This document shows positions 8,658-16,990 of a stretch of DNA of 64,000 bases, in pieces. Source of the stretch: Nitrosomonas marina (GTDB taxonomy: Bacteria > Pseudomonadota > Gammaproteobacteria > Burkholderiales > Nitrosomonadaceae); contig NZ_FOIA01000002.1 of NCBI RefSeq assembly GCF_900111605.1, positions 1 through 64,000 on the forward strand. The letters run 5' to 3'. Made by a program: the position numbers and the translations under genes. The notes beneath the pieces are model-generated. The model searched no databases. It saw nothing but the letters and a program-made list of their open reading frames with translations, and was not told the origin of the DNA. Numbering within the stretch: position 1 is the first letter of the stretch; each line of letters opens with the position of its first letter.

Positions 8658-9977
8658 TTGAAAAACAAAACACAATCACAGTATTTTACGGACGGTGTTT
8701 CGCGGCTTGAAATCTGGTCATGGGCAATGTTTGATTTTGCCAATTCAGGATATACCACTGTCATTATCACAGCGATTTTCAATGCATATTTCGTCGCGGT
8801 GATTGCAAATAATGAAGACTGGGGCACATTTGCATGGACAGCATCACTCGCGGTGTCATATATGCTCATTATTCTGACCGCACCTGCACTCGGTGCCTAT
8901 GCAGATGCATACGCCGTGAAGAAACCGTTACTGCTTGCCACAACTGCAGGCTGCATCGTGTTTACAGCCCTACTCTATTATGCCGGACCGGGTGATTTAT
9001 GGTTGGCCATCATACTGATTATTCTTACTAATTTCTTTTTTGGCAGCGGCGAAAATCTGATCGCGGCATTCCTGCCGGAGCTGGCGAAAGACCAGTCGAT
9101 CGGCAAAGTATCCGGCTGGGGCTGGGGGCTGGGTTATCTGGGTGGGCTGTTTACACTCGGTTGTTGTCTTGTTTATGTCACCTGGGCACAGACGCAAGGA
9201 CATGAAACCAGCCAATACGTGCCGGTTACGATGATAATTACAGCCGCCATTTTCGCCGTTGCCAGCCTGCCGACATTTCTTTATCTCAAAGAACGTGCAC
9301 AACCACAACCGCACCGGCATGGGCGCAGGATAGTCTACGAATCATTCTCCAGACTGAGAGACACGCTCAAACATGTGCGTCATTACCAGGACTTGATGCG
9401 TTTTCTGGTTTGCCTGGTGTTTTATCAAGCTGGTATTCAGACCGTCATTGCACTGGCTGCGATTTATGCGCAACAGGCTATGGGATTCGATACGCAGGAA
9501 ACATTACTGCTTATTTTACTGGTCAACATTACCGCAGCGCTGGGCGCATTCGCCTTTGGCCACATACAGGACAAACTCGGACATTTATTGACTATTGCGC
9601 TGACGCTCGTCGGCTGGATTATTATGATTTTAATGGCCTGGGCCGCCGAAGACCGCGCGATGTTCTGGGCAGCTGCCAATCTTGCCGGACTTTGTCTGGG
9701 CGCATCCCAGTCTGCCGGCCGCGCACTGGTCGGATTGTTCAGTCCGGTTACCCGCCGCGCCGAATTTTTCGGACTCTGGGGGCTGGCTGTCAAACTCTCA
9801 TCCATATTGGGACCACTTACCTATGGCTGGGTCAGCTGGATATCCCAGGGCGATCACCGACTCGCAATGCTGATTACCGGCAGCTATTTCATTATCGGCC
9901 TGCTGATCCTGGCCCGCATCAACGTGGTCCGCGGACAATTGGCGGCACAGCACGATCCAGCAACCACAAAACTCTGA
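8658..9977 (+). CDS. MFS transporter, UMF1/Atg22-like family
   Basis: 439 residues with about twelve hydrophobic segments. The N-terminal WAMFDFANSGYTTVI block is characteristic of the UMF1 (Atg22-like) branch of the major facilitator superfamily. The start is TTG 8658, since the first ATG lies inside the conserved WAMFD motif; no strong Shine-Dalgarno is seen. A further conserved-looking stretch is LGASQSAGRALVG near residue 355. It acts in the inner membrane; members in bacteria have no well-established substrate, so none is assigned. Confidence 0.85.
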   Translation: MKNKTQSQYFTDGVSRLEIWSWAMFDFANSGYTTVIITAIFNAYFVAVIANNEDWGTFAWTASLAVSYMLIILTAPALGAYADAYAVKKPLLLATTAGCIVFTALLYYAGPGDLWLAIILIILTNFFFGSGENLIAAFLPELAKDQSIGKVSGWGWGLGYLGGLFTLGCCLVYVTWAQTQGHETSQYVPVTMIITAAIFAVASLPTFLYLKERAQPQPHRHGRRIVYESFSRLRDTLKHVRHYQDLMRFLVCLVFYQAGIQTVIALAAIYAQQAMGFDTQETLLLILLVNITAALGAFAFGHIQDKLGHLLTIALTLVGWIIMILMAWAAEDRAMFWAAANLAGLCLGASQSAGRALVGLFSPVTRRAEFFGLWGLAVKLSSILGPLTYGWVSWISQGDHRLAMLITGSYFIIGLLILARINVVRGQLAAQHDPATTKL

Positions 9978-10070
9978 CTACCATTCACTTCTGTTATTCT
10001 AAAGAATGTATCGAATGATAGATTTATGGGAGCAGATGGCAATCAGTGAAGGAGAAAACGAAAGATATCG

Positions 10071-10147
10071 TGGTAGGCGCGACTGGATTCGAACCAACGA
10101 CCCCCACCATGTCAAGGTGGTGCTCTAACCAACTGAGCTACACGCCT
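10071..10147 (-). tRNA. tRNA-Val (anticodon GAC)
   Basis: On the minus strand the sequence folds into a complete cloverleaf. The acceptor stem is AGGCGTG with CGCGCCT, the D-arm reads TAGCTCAGTTGGTTAGAGC, and the anticodon stem CCACC/GGTGG encloses TTGACAT with anticodon GAC. The T-arm contains GGTTCGAATCC, and the 3' CCA is encoded at 10071-10073. It reads GUC and GUU valine codons. The gene stands alone between two oppositely directed neighbours. Confidence 0.96.
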
Positions 10148-10290
10148 ACTGTAATTGCGACCGCAACTGAGCCTAGGCTTCAACTGCAGGGCTACGATTC
10201 TATCTGAAACGTATTCAAGACACAAATTAATTTGGTCGGTTCATCACATTCACTTCGCCAAAACCGGTATGATTTTAGTCTGACATATTC

Positions 10291-11232
10291 ATGAACGTCC
10301 TGATCAAGCCTGCAATGACTGCGTACATTACCCATCCCGATTGCCTCTTGCACGACATGGGGCCATATCATCCCGAAAACCCGCAACGATTGAAAGCTAT
10401 CGCGCAACAACTTGAAGCAACCGGTCTGATCGAGAAGCTTCGCTGTTATGAAGCGCCGCTGGCCACGGATGCGCAATTAATGCGGGTGCATCCACTCGAC
10501 TATATTACCAGTATTCGGGATGCATCGCCGCAAAAAGGTCTGGCATATCTTGACCCGGATACCGCGATGAACCCGCACTCGCTGAACGCAGCACTGCGCG
10601 CTGCAGGTGGAGTAATATTTGCCACCGATCTGGTGGTCGGACAAAAGGCAAACCGTGCATTCTGCGCTGTGCGTCCACCCGGCCATCATGCAGAATCCTC
10701 ATGTGCGATGGGTTTCTGCATTTTCAACAATATTGCCGTTGGTGTCGCGCACGCACTGGCAACGCATGGCCTGCAGCGCATTGCCATACTGGATTTCGAC
10801 GTGCATCACGGTAACGGTACCGAAGAGATTTTTGGCGGCAATCAAAAAGTTTTGTTCTGTTCCACATTTCAGCATCCCTTTTATCCACATTCGGGCGCGA
10901 AAACCCGGTACAGCAATTGCATTAGTGTTCCATTGCCTGCAGCATCAGGTGGCGATGCTTTCCGGCAAGCAGTGACTACGCACTGGCTGCCTGCCGTGGA
11001 ATCGTTCAAACCGGAGATGATCTTTATCTCCGCAGGGTTTGACGCACATCGCGAAGACGATATGGCGAATCTGATGCTCGACGATGTGGATTACGTCTGG
11101 ATAACGCAACAAATTACGGCATGGGCTGAACAATATGCGAATGGGCGCATCGTTTCCGTACTCGAGGGCGGTTACGCACTGAATGCCCTGGGGCGCTGCG
11201 TTGTGCAGCATATTGACGTGCTCTGTGGATAA
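10291..11232 (+). CDS. Histone-deacetylase-superfamily zinc deacetylase
   Basis: 313 residues covering the whole arginase/deacetylase fold of class II-like bacterial HDAC proteins. Visible are the catalytic His132-His133 pair (RPPGHHA), the zinc ligands Asp170 and His172 (DFDVHHGNG) and Asp251 (SAGFDAH). Bacterial members remove acetyl groups from polyamines, small amines or proteins; the substrate here cannot be read from sequence. The starts at 10291 and at 10315 are both possible. Its 3' end is only 5 bases from the convergent PRPP-synthase gene. Confidence 0.9.
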   Translation: MNVLIKPAMTAYITHPDCLLHDMGPYHPENPQRLKAIAQQLEATGLIEKLRCYEAPLATDAQLMRVHPLDYITSIRDASPQKGLAYLDPDTAMNPHSLNAALRAAGGVIFATDLVVGQKANRAFCAVRPPGHHAESSCAMGFCIFNNIAVGVAHALATHGLQRIAILDFDVHHGNGTEEIFGGNQKVLFCSTFQHPFYPHSGAKTRYSNCISVPLPAASGGDAFRQAVTTHWLPAVESFKPEMIFISAGFDAHREDDMANLMLDDVDYVWITQQITAWAEQYANGRIVSVLEGGYALNALGRCVVQHIDVLCG

Positions 11233-11237
11233 TTTGA

Positions 11238-12113
11238 TCAGACAATTTGTCTGACAGCTTCGGCCAGCACATTAGCCAATTGTATGGCATTCGTCGAATG
11301 CGTAATGCTGTCCGAACTCCAGATACGTGTAACGCCGGATTGACGAATAACCTGCTCCGCATCGCTGCAAAATAGCGGATGGGTAACCACGGCATCGACC
11401 TGTCGGGCGCCATTATGTAGCAGATTTTCAGCCGCCTGCGCAAGTGTGTGGCCCGTGCTGGCCATATCATCGACCAGAACCGCATGCTGACCGGCATAAT
11501 CGCGTTCCGGCAACGTGATTGCGACCTGTTTGTCCCCGCTTCTTACCTTGCTTGCCACTGTATACGAAAAACCGATGGTAATGGCAATCTCGCTCACCCA
11601 CTGCTCGGATTCACTGTCAGGACCCACCAGCAGCGCATCAGCATACTGTTGCTGTAAAAACCGTCCGATTTCACCGCCTGCCGTCACCGCCAGCGCATGC
11701 CGTGCAGGTATTGCCTGTACCAGCCGTTGCACCCGGTGCAGATGTGGGTCGACTGTAATCACATCGTCAAAATTATCCGCCAGCAGCCTGCCGATCACCT
11801 GCTGGCTGACCGCCTCGCCTGGGTGGTTCTCCGCATCCTGACGCATATAACACAAATACGGCGCAACCAGCGTAATTCGCCTGGCACCGTGTTTCCGCAG
11901 TACGGACACGCTCAACAACAGTTCGATGAGCTTGCTGTTCGGCTGGTTCAGACTTCTGACCAGTACCACATGATCCGGCAGATTGACCGGCACCTGCACC
12001 AGACTCTCGCCGTCCGGGAAACTGTGCAGCCGGATTTCCCGATATTCTGTCTGCAGCGCGATGCTCAGTGCCAACGCCTGCGCTCGGTAATCTTCAAAAC
12101 CCATTATGTGCAT
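11238..12113 (-). CDS. Ribose-phosphate pyrophosphokinase (PRPP synthase)
   Basis: 291 residues. The N-terminal part has the SFPDGE and PYLCYMRQD motifs of PRPP synthases, and the C-terminal part has the PRPP loop VLVDDMASTGHT. It would make PRPP from ribose 5-phosphate and ATP. It is shorter than the housekeeping PrsA (about 315 residues) and lies 14 bases behind an AMP-phosphorylase-type gene in one operon. It is therefore probably a second, specialised PRPP synthase that works on the ribose phosphate released by its partner. ATG 12113 is taken; ATG 12104 is an alternative. Confidence 0.88.
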   Translation of the reverse strand: MHIMGFEDYRAQALALSIALQTEYREIRLHSFPDGESLVQVPVNLPDHVVLVRSLNQPNSKLIELLLSVSVLRKHGARRITLVAPYLCYMRQDAENHPGEAVSQQVIGRLLADNFDDVITVDPHLHRVQRLVQAIPARHALAVTAGGEIGRFLQQQYADALLVGPDSESEQWVSEIAITIGFSYTVASKVRSGDKQVAITLPERDYAGQHAVLVDDMASTGHTLAQAAENLLHNGARQVDAVVTHPLFCSDAEQVIRQSGVTRIWSSDSITHSTNAIQLANVLAEAVRQIV

Positions 12114-12127
12114 ATAAATCCCTCAAA

Positions 12128-13663
12128 CTATAAAAAGGCATCATGCTGTTGAACGGCCGCTGCTTTACTCAGCGTATAGCCGCTGTCCTGCTCTACCAGT
12201 TTCCGGGCAAATTCAAAATCGGACATAAATTCCGCATAAACACGATACAGCACATCACCTGTCTTGACGGCTTCGCCGGTTTTTCGTAACAGATCGACGC
12301 CGGCCTTTTTATCCATCGGCGCACCGGCAATACGCGCGATATTGGCCATTTGCAGATTATCGATACCCGCCACAACACCAGCGCTGCCCGCTTTGACTTC
12401 GTAACAGAATTTGCCGGGCGTGAAATCAATCGTATGCGCGCCCTGGCCTTCCATAATGGCATTCATTTTCCCCAGCGCGCGGCCCGAGTCCAGAATGTCA
12501 CGCGCAATCGCGTATCCCTGGCCGCCGCGTACATCGGGATCAAATTCAATGATGCGGCCGGCCAGTTCAAGCGATTTCTGGCGCAGATCCGGCGGTGCAC
12601 CGGGATCGTTTTCCAGCACCTGCATCACGTCGCGGGCTTCCAGTGTTGGACCGATGCCGCGGCCGACAGGCTGGCGGCCGTCGGTGATAATCACTTCAAG
12701 ATGAATATTGAGCTGGTCGCCGACAAACTCAAACAGTTTTCTGAGTGCAAGTGCTGCGCGCATGTGCCGCACCTTTGCCGTCGGCCCTACGGGTATGTCG
12801 ATCAGCAGATGCGTCGAGCCCGCAGCGAGTTTTTTCGACAGAATCGATGCCACCATTTGCCCCTGCGAATCGATACCGAGCGGACGCTCGACCGCGATCA
12901 GCATATCGTCCACCGGCGCCAGTTTCGCAGTACCGCCCCATGCAAGGCAGCCGCGGTGCCTGCGCACAATGTCGTGGAGCTTTTTCGGCGTGAGATTCAC
13001 TTCAGCGAGAATTTCCATGGTATCCGCCGTTCCGGCGGGAGAAGTAATAGCCCGGCTCGATGTTTTCGGTATCAGCATACCGTGTGCGGCGACAATCGGT
13101 ACCACCAGCATCGAAGTACGGTTACCGGGGATGCCGCCGATACAGTGCTTGTCCGCCACCAGCGCCTCACCCCAGTTCAACTGCTGCCCTGTCTCCAGCA
13201 TCGCACGCGTCAGATACAAAACCTCGTCGCGGTCCAGATTGTTTTGCCCCGTCGCTACCAGAAACGCAGCCATCTCCATTTTCGAGTAGCGACTGGCTGC
13301 GATGTCTTGCGTTATCGATTCAAAATCCGCCAGTGTCAGACGTTCGCCGTTAATCTTGCGCCGCACCGCATCCATCGACAATGCGTATTCCGCATGGTCT
13401 ACGCTGACCGCACAATCTTCGCTCGCATTCAATTGCGCGTACGCCTGTTCGGACAGTCCAAGTTCCGACGGCGTCACAATCGCCGCGTCATCGACTACAT
13501 TCAGCACAGCCAGAATCCTGCGACCGTTGGCGCAGATACGGATCTTTGTCAACGCCTGAAATCCTTCCGCACGATACACCGCACATTCACGATGCAGATA
13601 CGCCACGTTTTCATGATAAGTATCGATGGCGATGCGACGCAGCTTGAGGGTCTGGTTATTCAT
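12128..13663 (-). CDS. AMP phosphorylase / thymidine phosphorylase family protein
   Basis: 511 residues. It has an N-terminal extension of about 90 residues typical of AMP phosphorylases and long thymidine phosphorylases. The nucleoside-phosphorylase core follows with [13 protein letters not shown] (phosphate binding), [19 protein letters not shown] and GQGAHTID. Archaeal AMP phosphorylase converts AMP and phosphate to adenine and ribose 1,5-bisphosphate; DeoA acts on thymidine. The length and the adjacent PRPP-synthase gene favour the nucleotide-salvage role, but the substrate is an inference. No ribose-1,5-bisphosphate isomerase or RuBisCO is in the window. Confidence 0.85.
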   Translation of the reverse strand: MNNQTLKLRRIAIDTYHENVAYLHRECAVYRAEGFQALTKIRICANGRRILAVLNVVDDAAIVTPSELGLSEQAYAQLNASEDCAVSVDHAEYALSMDAVRRKINGERLTLADFESITQDIAASRYSKMEMAAFLVATGQNNLDRDEVLYLTRAMLETGQQLNWGEALVADKHCIGGIPGNRTSMLVVPIVAAHGMLIPKTSSRAITSPAGTADTMEILAEVNLTPKKLHDIVRRHRGCLAWGGTAKLAPVDDMLIAVERPLGIDSQGQMVASILSKKLAAGSTHLLIDIPVGPTAKVRHMRAALALRKLFEFVGDQLNIHLEVIITDGRQPVGRGIGPTLEARDVMQVLENDPGAPPDLRQKSLELAGRIIEFDPDVRGGQGYAIARDILDSGRALGKMNAIMEGQGAHTIDFTPGKFCYEVKAGSAGVVAGIDNLQMANIARIAGAPMDKKAGVDLLRKTGEAVKTGDVLYRVYAEFMSDFEFARKLVEQDSGYTLSKAAAVQQHDAFL

Positions 13664-14337
13664 GGATTTTATCGGATTATCTGGAAGAACTGGTTCCGGT
13701 ACCGGATCGGAACGGCTGGTTTTGCACTCAAAGGTACGCTGGATACCGTTATCGGATTCTACAGCGGCAATTGATCCTAATAACGTGCATGTGTCGTCAT
13801 TAATTCAGAGAGCCCTAAACACACTAATTCGCCCAATTGAATAATTTATCTTTGAGCGATAGCAGGCGCTGTGTAGCCGTATCTCCCGATAGCAATTTTA
13901 TGTCGATTACTAACAGCTGCAGCTGCTCATTTGTTTCTGCAAGCCAGTTCAATGTAGTAAGCATTAAAAGATTGTTAAAACCATTGGTGCATCGGCGTAC
14001 TTATGTATCTTGTCGCCAAAACCGAACAACAGGGTTTGAATGCCATTTCCATATTCCGCCTGTGCCCATATTCCCATACCTTGGGCTTCTTTCAGTATCG
14101 CAGGTTGTCCGATACACTTAAACAATCGTATATTTATAATCCAGTAAGAAATTATTTATTGCCAATTTGGTGTGCATTTTTTCCTCAATTTACAGACAGA
14201 TTGCTTAGTCAACTAACCAGTTGTCTCATCAGTAATGTTAGCCAGCGACTGATGAGCGATATTTAATATAAACATTGCAATTGGATCTTATTAATTTCGT
14301 GCCGTGCATAAAAACACTTAACACGGACGAGCGCATC
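13664..14337. other. Gene-poor stretch with decayed coding remnants
   Basis: No intact gene was found in 674 bases. A minus-strand broken reading frame is described separately. On the plus strand, the last 25 codons of a frame ending at 13774 read protein-like ([17 protein letters not shown]), but the rest of that frame is antisense to the phosphorylase gene, so at most it is a tail remnant. A perfect inverted repeat, CTCATCAGT (14225-14233) and ACTGATGAG (14248-14256) with a 14-base loop, may be a terminator; it is not followed by a T-run. Confidence 0.4.
13824..14077 (-). pseudogene. Frameshifted small gene, family unknown
   Basis: One minus-strand frame runs from ATG 14077 to a TAA at 13964-13966 (MGIWAQAEYGNGIQTLLFGF..., 37 codons). 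A second frame, open from about 14000, continues to a TAG at 13824-13826 and contains LNWLAETNEQLQLLVIDIKL and LLSLKDKLFNWAN. Both have a coding-like amino-acid composition and join smoothly near 13990 if one frameshift is assumed. No family is recognised. It could also be two unrelated chance frames, or the second could be a 46-residue gene of its own. Confidence 0.35.
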
Positions 14338-14835
14338 TTACCAGAACAGCTGTTTGAAGTAGCAGGTCGGGCAATAGTAGTAATAGTTTTCGCGGTAAGC
14401 GATCGGCCAGGGATGGATCGAAACGGCGTTGATCAGCGGCAAACCGGCGCTGCCATAGGTGGCCGCATAGTCGGATTTGCCTTCAATTGTCCCGATTGCA
14501 ACGATTTCCCGGCTCGTAAAATAAATCTTTGAATCAAGCTTCTTCTCGCTTTTTAGCAGAAAATACCCTTCGCTGGGTTTGTCAATATCGGGGCGATCGT
14601 AATAATCCAGCGGATAAAGCATGACCTGCATCAGACTACCGTCTTCCACCTCCTTGAGGTCGGTAACCACCCCGCCCCATTTTACCTGGACATCTTTATA
14701 TTTCTCGGTATCCGCTTTGACCTGGGCATATGTCAGCTCCTGTATATCCGCACTGTCAAAAGCGGGCGGCAGCGTTGTGCAGGCGCTGAACAGCAAGCTA
14801 ATTACGATCAGATAAATTTTCATGGTTTTGCTCAA
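14338..14835 (-). CDS. Slp-family outer-membrane lipoprotein
   Basis: 165 residues with a lipoprotein signal ending in the lipobox LFSAC (Cys19). The body has the VKWGGVV motif and a central block matching the Slp family of starvation-inducible or stress-related outer-membrane lipoproteins. The C-terminus is unusual in being rich in Tyr and Cys (YYYYCPTC). ATG 14823 is an alternative start. It is followed on the same strand by nothing for 500 bases and preceded by two other exported proteins, so the three may share an envelope role. Confidence 0.75.
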   Translation of the reverse strand: MSKTMKIYLIVISLLFSACTTLPPAFDSADIQELTYAQVKADTEKYKDVQVKWGGVVTDLKEVEDGSLMQVMLYPLDYYDRPDIDKPSEGYFLLKSEKKLDSKIYFTSREIVAIGTIEGKSDYAATYGSAGLPLINAVSIHPWPIAYRENYYYYCPTCYFKQLFW

Positions 14836-14892
14836 ATTTAAGTCATGCCGATATTTTCAACCTTTTACGGGAAAAAAACCAGTAGCTAAAAA

Positions 14893-15657
14893 CTAGTCCA
14901 TGCCAGCCTGCCGGCCTGCGATCTCTATTTCGGACACAAACAATCGTGTGCGATGACCGAAAATATTTCTGCTGGCAAGCCGTTCACTGTAGTGCACTTT
15001 CACCTGAACGCCTGCTTTCAGTCCTTCGATCGCGAAATAATACAGATCATGATCATCTATCACAAAATGACGAAATTTGTCGCCATTTGCACCGATTTGC
15101 ATGGTCATGAAATAATTTCGCGCAAGGTTTTTATTCTTGATGACGTTGGTTATCCGCCCAAATTCAACGCCGTAGGAAACTTCCGGTTCAAATGTGCGGA
15201 TGTCACCGATCAGATGCGTTTGCGACAGCGGCCCGTTTTTATCAACCAGATGGATGTCGACCAGCTCATTGACAGCGGAGCAGGCCAGCAGCGTGTTGCT
15301 GCGTGGCGTTTTATATTCGATTACGACATCGTAGCCGATCAGTTCCTCAAGTACATCGTAGAAGTCATCTTCGTCAAAGCAAAAACGGAAAGGATTGGTC
15401 ACAAGATTTTGCGGCAGACTGCCAAAGCTGATAAACGATGCGCTCTCATGACCCAGTAACAGTTCACCCGCATATGCGCCGCTCATGCCGCGACCGAATG
15501 TATCATCACGCCCGACCCGGCTTAACTGGCCTGATGCATAGCCTTTGGTGTCGATGATCAGTGACGATGCAAAGACCGTTGCTGCGTTCATGCTGATACC
15601 GACTAGCAGCGATAAAACAAGCATACCCGGCATGGACAGATTCCATAGTCTTATCAT
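14893..15657 (-). CDS. Exported protein of unknown family
   Basis: 254 residues. A hydrophobic stretch at about 12-27 (MLVLSLLVGISMNAA) followed by VFAS looks like a signal peptide; alternative ATGs within the first 12 residues leave the exact start open. The mature part is mixed alpha/beta in composition with two cysteines (FRFCFD, LLACSA) and no motif that I recognise. It lies 57 bases upstream of the slp-like gene on the same strand, so co-expression is possible. Confidence 0.65.
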   Translation of the reverse strand: MIRLWNLSMPGMLVLSLLVGISMNAATVFASSLIIDTKGYASGQLSRVGRDDTFGRGMSGAYAGELLLGHESASFISFGSLPQNLVTNPFRFCFDEDDFYDVLEELIGYDVVIEYKTPRSNTLLACSAVNELVDIHLVDKNGPLSQTHLIGDIRTFEPEVSYGVEFGRITNVIKNKNLARNYFMTMQIGANGDKFRHFVIDDHDLYYFAIEGLKAGVQVKVHYSERLASRNIFGHRTRLFVSEIEIAGRQAGMD

Positions 15658-15680
15658 TTTTCAGTTCACTATCTTTGGTT

Positions 15681-15792
15681 AGGGTTGTTATCAATCAGAC
15701 CAACCCTCTCCAAAAGCTGCCACAGCGGATTTTGCCAGATCTGGTCTGTTTTCTGAGTGCCAATTATTTGGCAGTCGGCTATTGTCAGCCGA
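15681..15792. repeat. Cluster of three short hairpins between exported-protein genes
   Basis: Three exact inverted repeats lie within 112 bases: AGGGTTG/CAACCCT (15681-15687 and 15701-15707), TGCCAA/TTGGCA (15758-15763 and 15768-15773, 4-base loop) and TCGGCT/AGCCGA (15775-15780 and 15787-15792, 6-base loop). They sit between the stop of the 124-residue gene and the start of the 254-residue gene, both on the minus strand. They may be terminators or a structured leader; none has a clear T-run. Confidence 0.4.
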
Positions 15793-15832
15793 TATCCATC
15801 AGTTACTGCGTTTATTTCATCAAGTGGCGCAG

Positions 15833-16207
15833 TCAGCCATCTTCAAATTTTCCGCCGCTCTGAATACAGGTTTCCTCGATGGTTGATGCATCCCAGTCAT
15901 GCTTTTTTTTCGACCCACGATAATAATGTTTGTCGAGAACCAGTCCGTCCGGATCGGTAAAACGAATGCAGCGCCCGATTCTGTTTTCATCAGGGCAACG
16001 CTCACCGACAGTACAGTGCTTGGTAATCAACTGGCGGTCTGTCGCGGACAGTGTGCTCAGACGGTATTCCTCGCAGATACTCAGCCTTTTGATGCGATCA
16101 CAGATAACAAACGCACTCGGGTCTTCACTGGCGCTGCTGTTAGCTGCACCAGCCAGTAACATGGAAAGCATAATATAAGCAATAAACAATAAAAACAGCC
16201 GTGTCAT
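15833..16207 (-). CDS. Small exported cysteine-containing protein
   Basis: 124 residues with a clear signal peptide (hydrophobic 5-20, cleavage near AGAANSSA). The mature part has six cysteines (ICDR, ICEE, HCTV, RCPD, RCIR, TCIQ), spaced so that three disulfides are possible. This suggests a stable periplasmic or secreted protein. No family is recognised. The stop is 175 bases before the next gene on the same strand. Confidence 0.68.
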   Translation of the reverse strand: MTRLFLLFIAYIMLSMLLAGAANSSASEDPSAFVICDRIKRLSICEEYRLSTLSATDRQLITKHCTVGERCPDENRIGRCIRFTDPDGLVLDKHYYRGSKKKHDWDASTIEETCIQSGGKFEDG

Positions 16208-16274
16208 AAGTTTCCTTTCTGCTCGTAGAACGACAGGTTTTTTTTTCGCCCGGTCGTGTCACGATTCCGGTCAG

Positions 16275-16850
16275 CTATCTGTCAACGCGAATGGCCTTCG
16301 GAATCGCTACTTTCAAATAATAAATCATTGACCATAATGTAAGCACCGCCGCCACATAAATCAACCAGGTTCCGATCTGATGCGCATTAAGGCCATCAGT
16401 CAGATCATCGTGGTAGAGCAGCAGCGGGATCGCTATCATTTGCGCGGTTGTCTTGATTTTACCCAGAAACGATACCGCCACACTTTTGGATTGACCGATC
16501 TGCGCCATCCATTCACGCAATGCAGAAACGGCAATCTCCCGTCCGATAATAACCAGCGCTATCGGCGCGCCGAGCCGGTCGAGATAAACGAGCACGATCA
16601 GCGCCGCAGCGACCATTAATTTGTCTGCCACCGGGTCGAGAAAAGCGCCAAAGGCGGACATTTGATTCAGTGCACGCGCCAGAAAGCCATCCAGCCAGTC
16701 TGTTATGGCAGCACCGGCAAAAATCAGGGTGGCAACCAGGTTTTTTTGTTCGACTGTCAGCCAGCCGGTTGGCAAATAAAAAATACCAACAAATATGGGT
16801 ATGGCCAGTATTCTAAGCCACGTCAGTAAATTTGGCAGGTTCAAAGGCAT
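16275..16850 (-). CDS. pgsA: CDP-diacylglycerol--glycerol-3-phosphate 3-phosphatidyltransferase
   Basis: 191 residues from ATG 16850 (an ATG at 16874 would add 8). The CDP-alcohol phosphotransferase signature DG-x2-AR-x8-G-x3-D-x3-D is complete (WLDGFLAR ... GAFLDPVADK). Four or more hydrophobic segments place it in the inner membrane, where it makes phosphatidylglycerol phosphate. The chosen start matches the usual beginning of the family (NLPNLLTWLRI). It lies downstream of uvrC on the same strand, a neighbourhood found in many proteobacteria. Confidence 0.93.
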   Translation of the reverse strand: MPLNLPNLLTWLRILAIPIFVGIFYLPTGWLTVEQKNLVATLIFAGAAITDWLDGFLARALNQMSAFGAFLDPVADKLMVAAALIVLVYLDRLGAPIALVIIGREIAVSALREWMAQIGQSKSVAVSFLGKIKTTAQMIAIPLLLYHDDLTDGLNAHQIGTWLIYVAAVLTLWSMIYYLKVAIPKAIRVDR

Positions 16851-16990
16851 AAAAGCGATTGCTTTGTCAGGCATCTATAAAAACAGGTATCAAAAAAATA
16901 TTTCATCAGATTAATCATGTAACGGCCAGGGGCCGGCAATCTGCAGATATGTCGTGCGCGACTGTATTTTCAACAGTTTCCGGCGAACGA

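Noticed and set aside
12350-13774. 474-codon plus-strand open frame opposite the AMP-phosphorylase gene
   Set aside because: It is antisense to a gene with clear motifs, has a His/Arg/Cys-rich unnatural composition and no domain. Only the last 25 codons, outside the gene, look protein-like.
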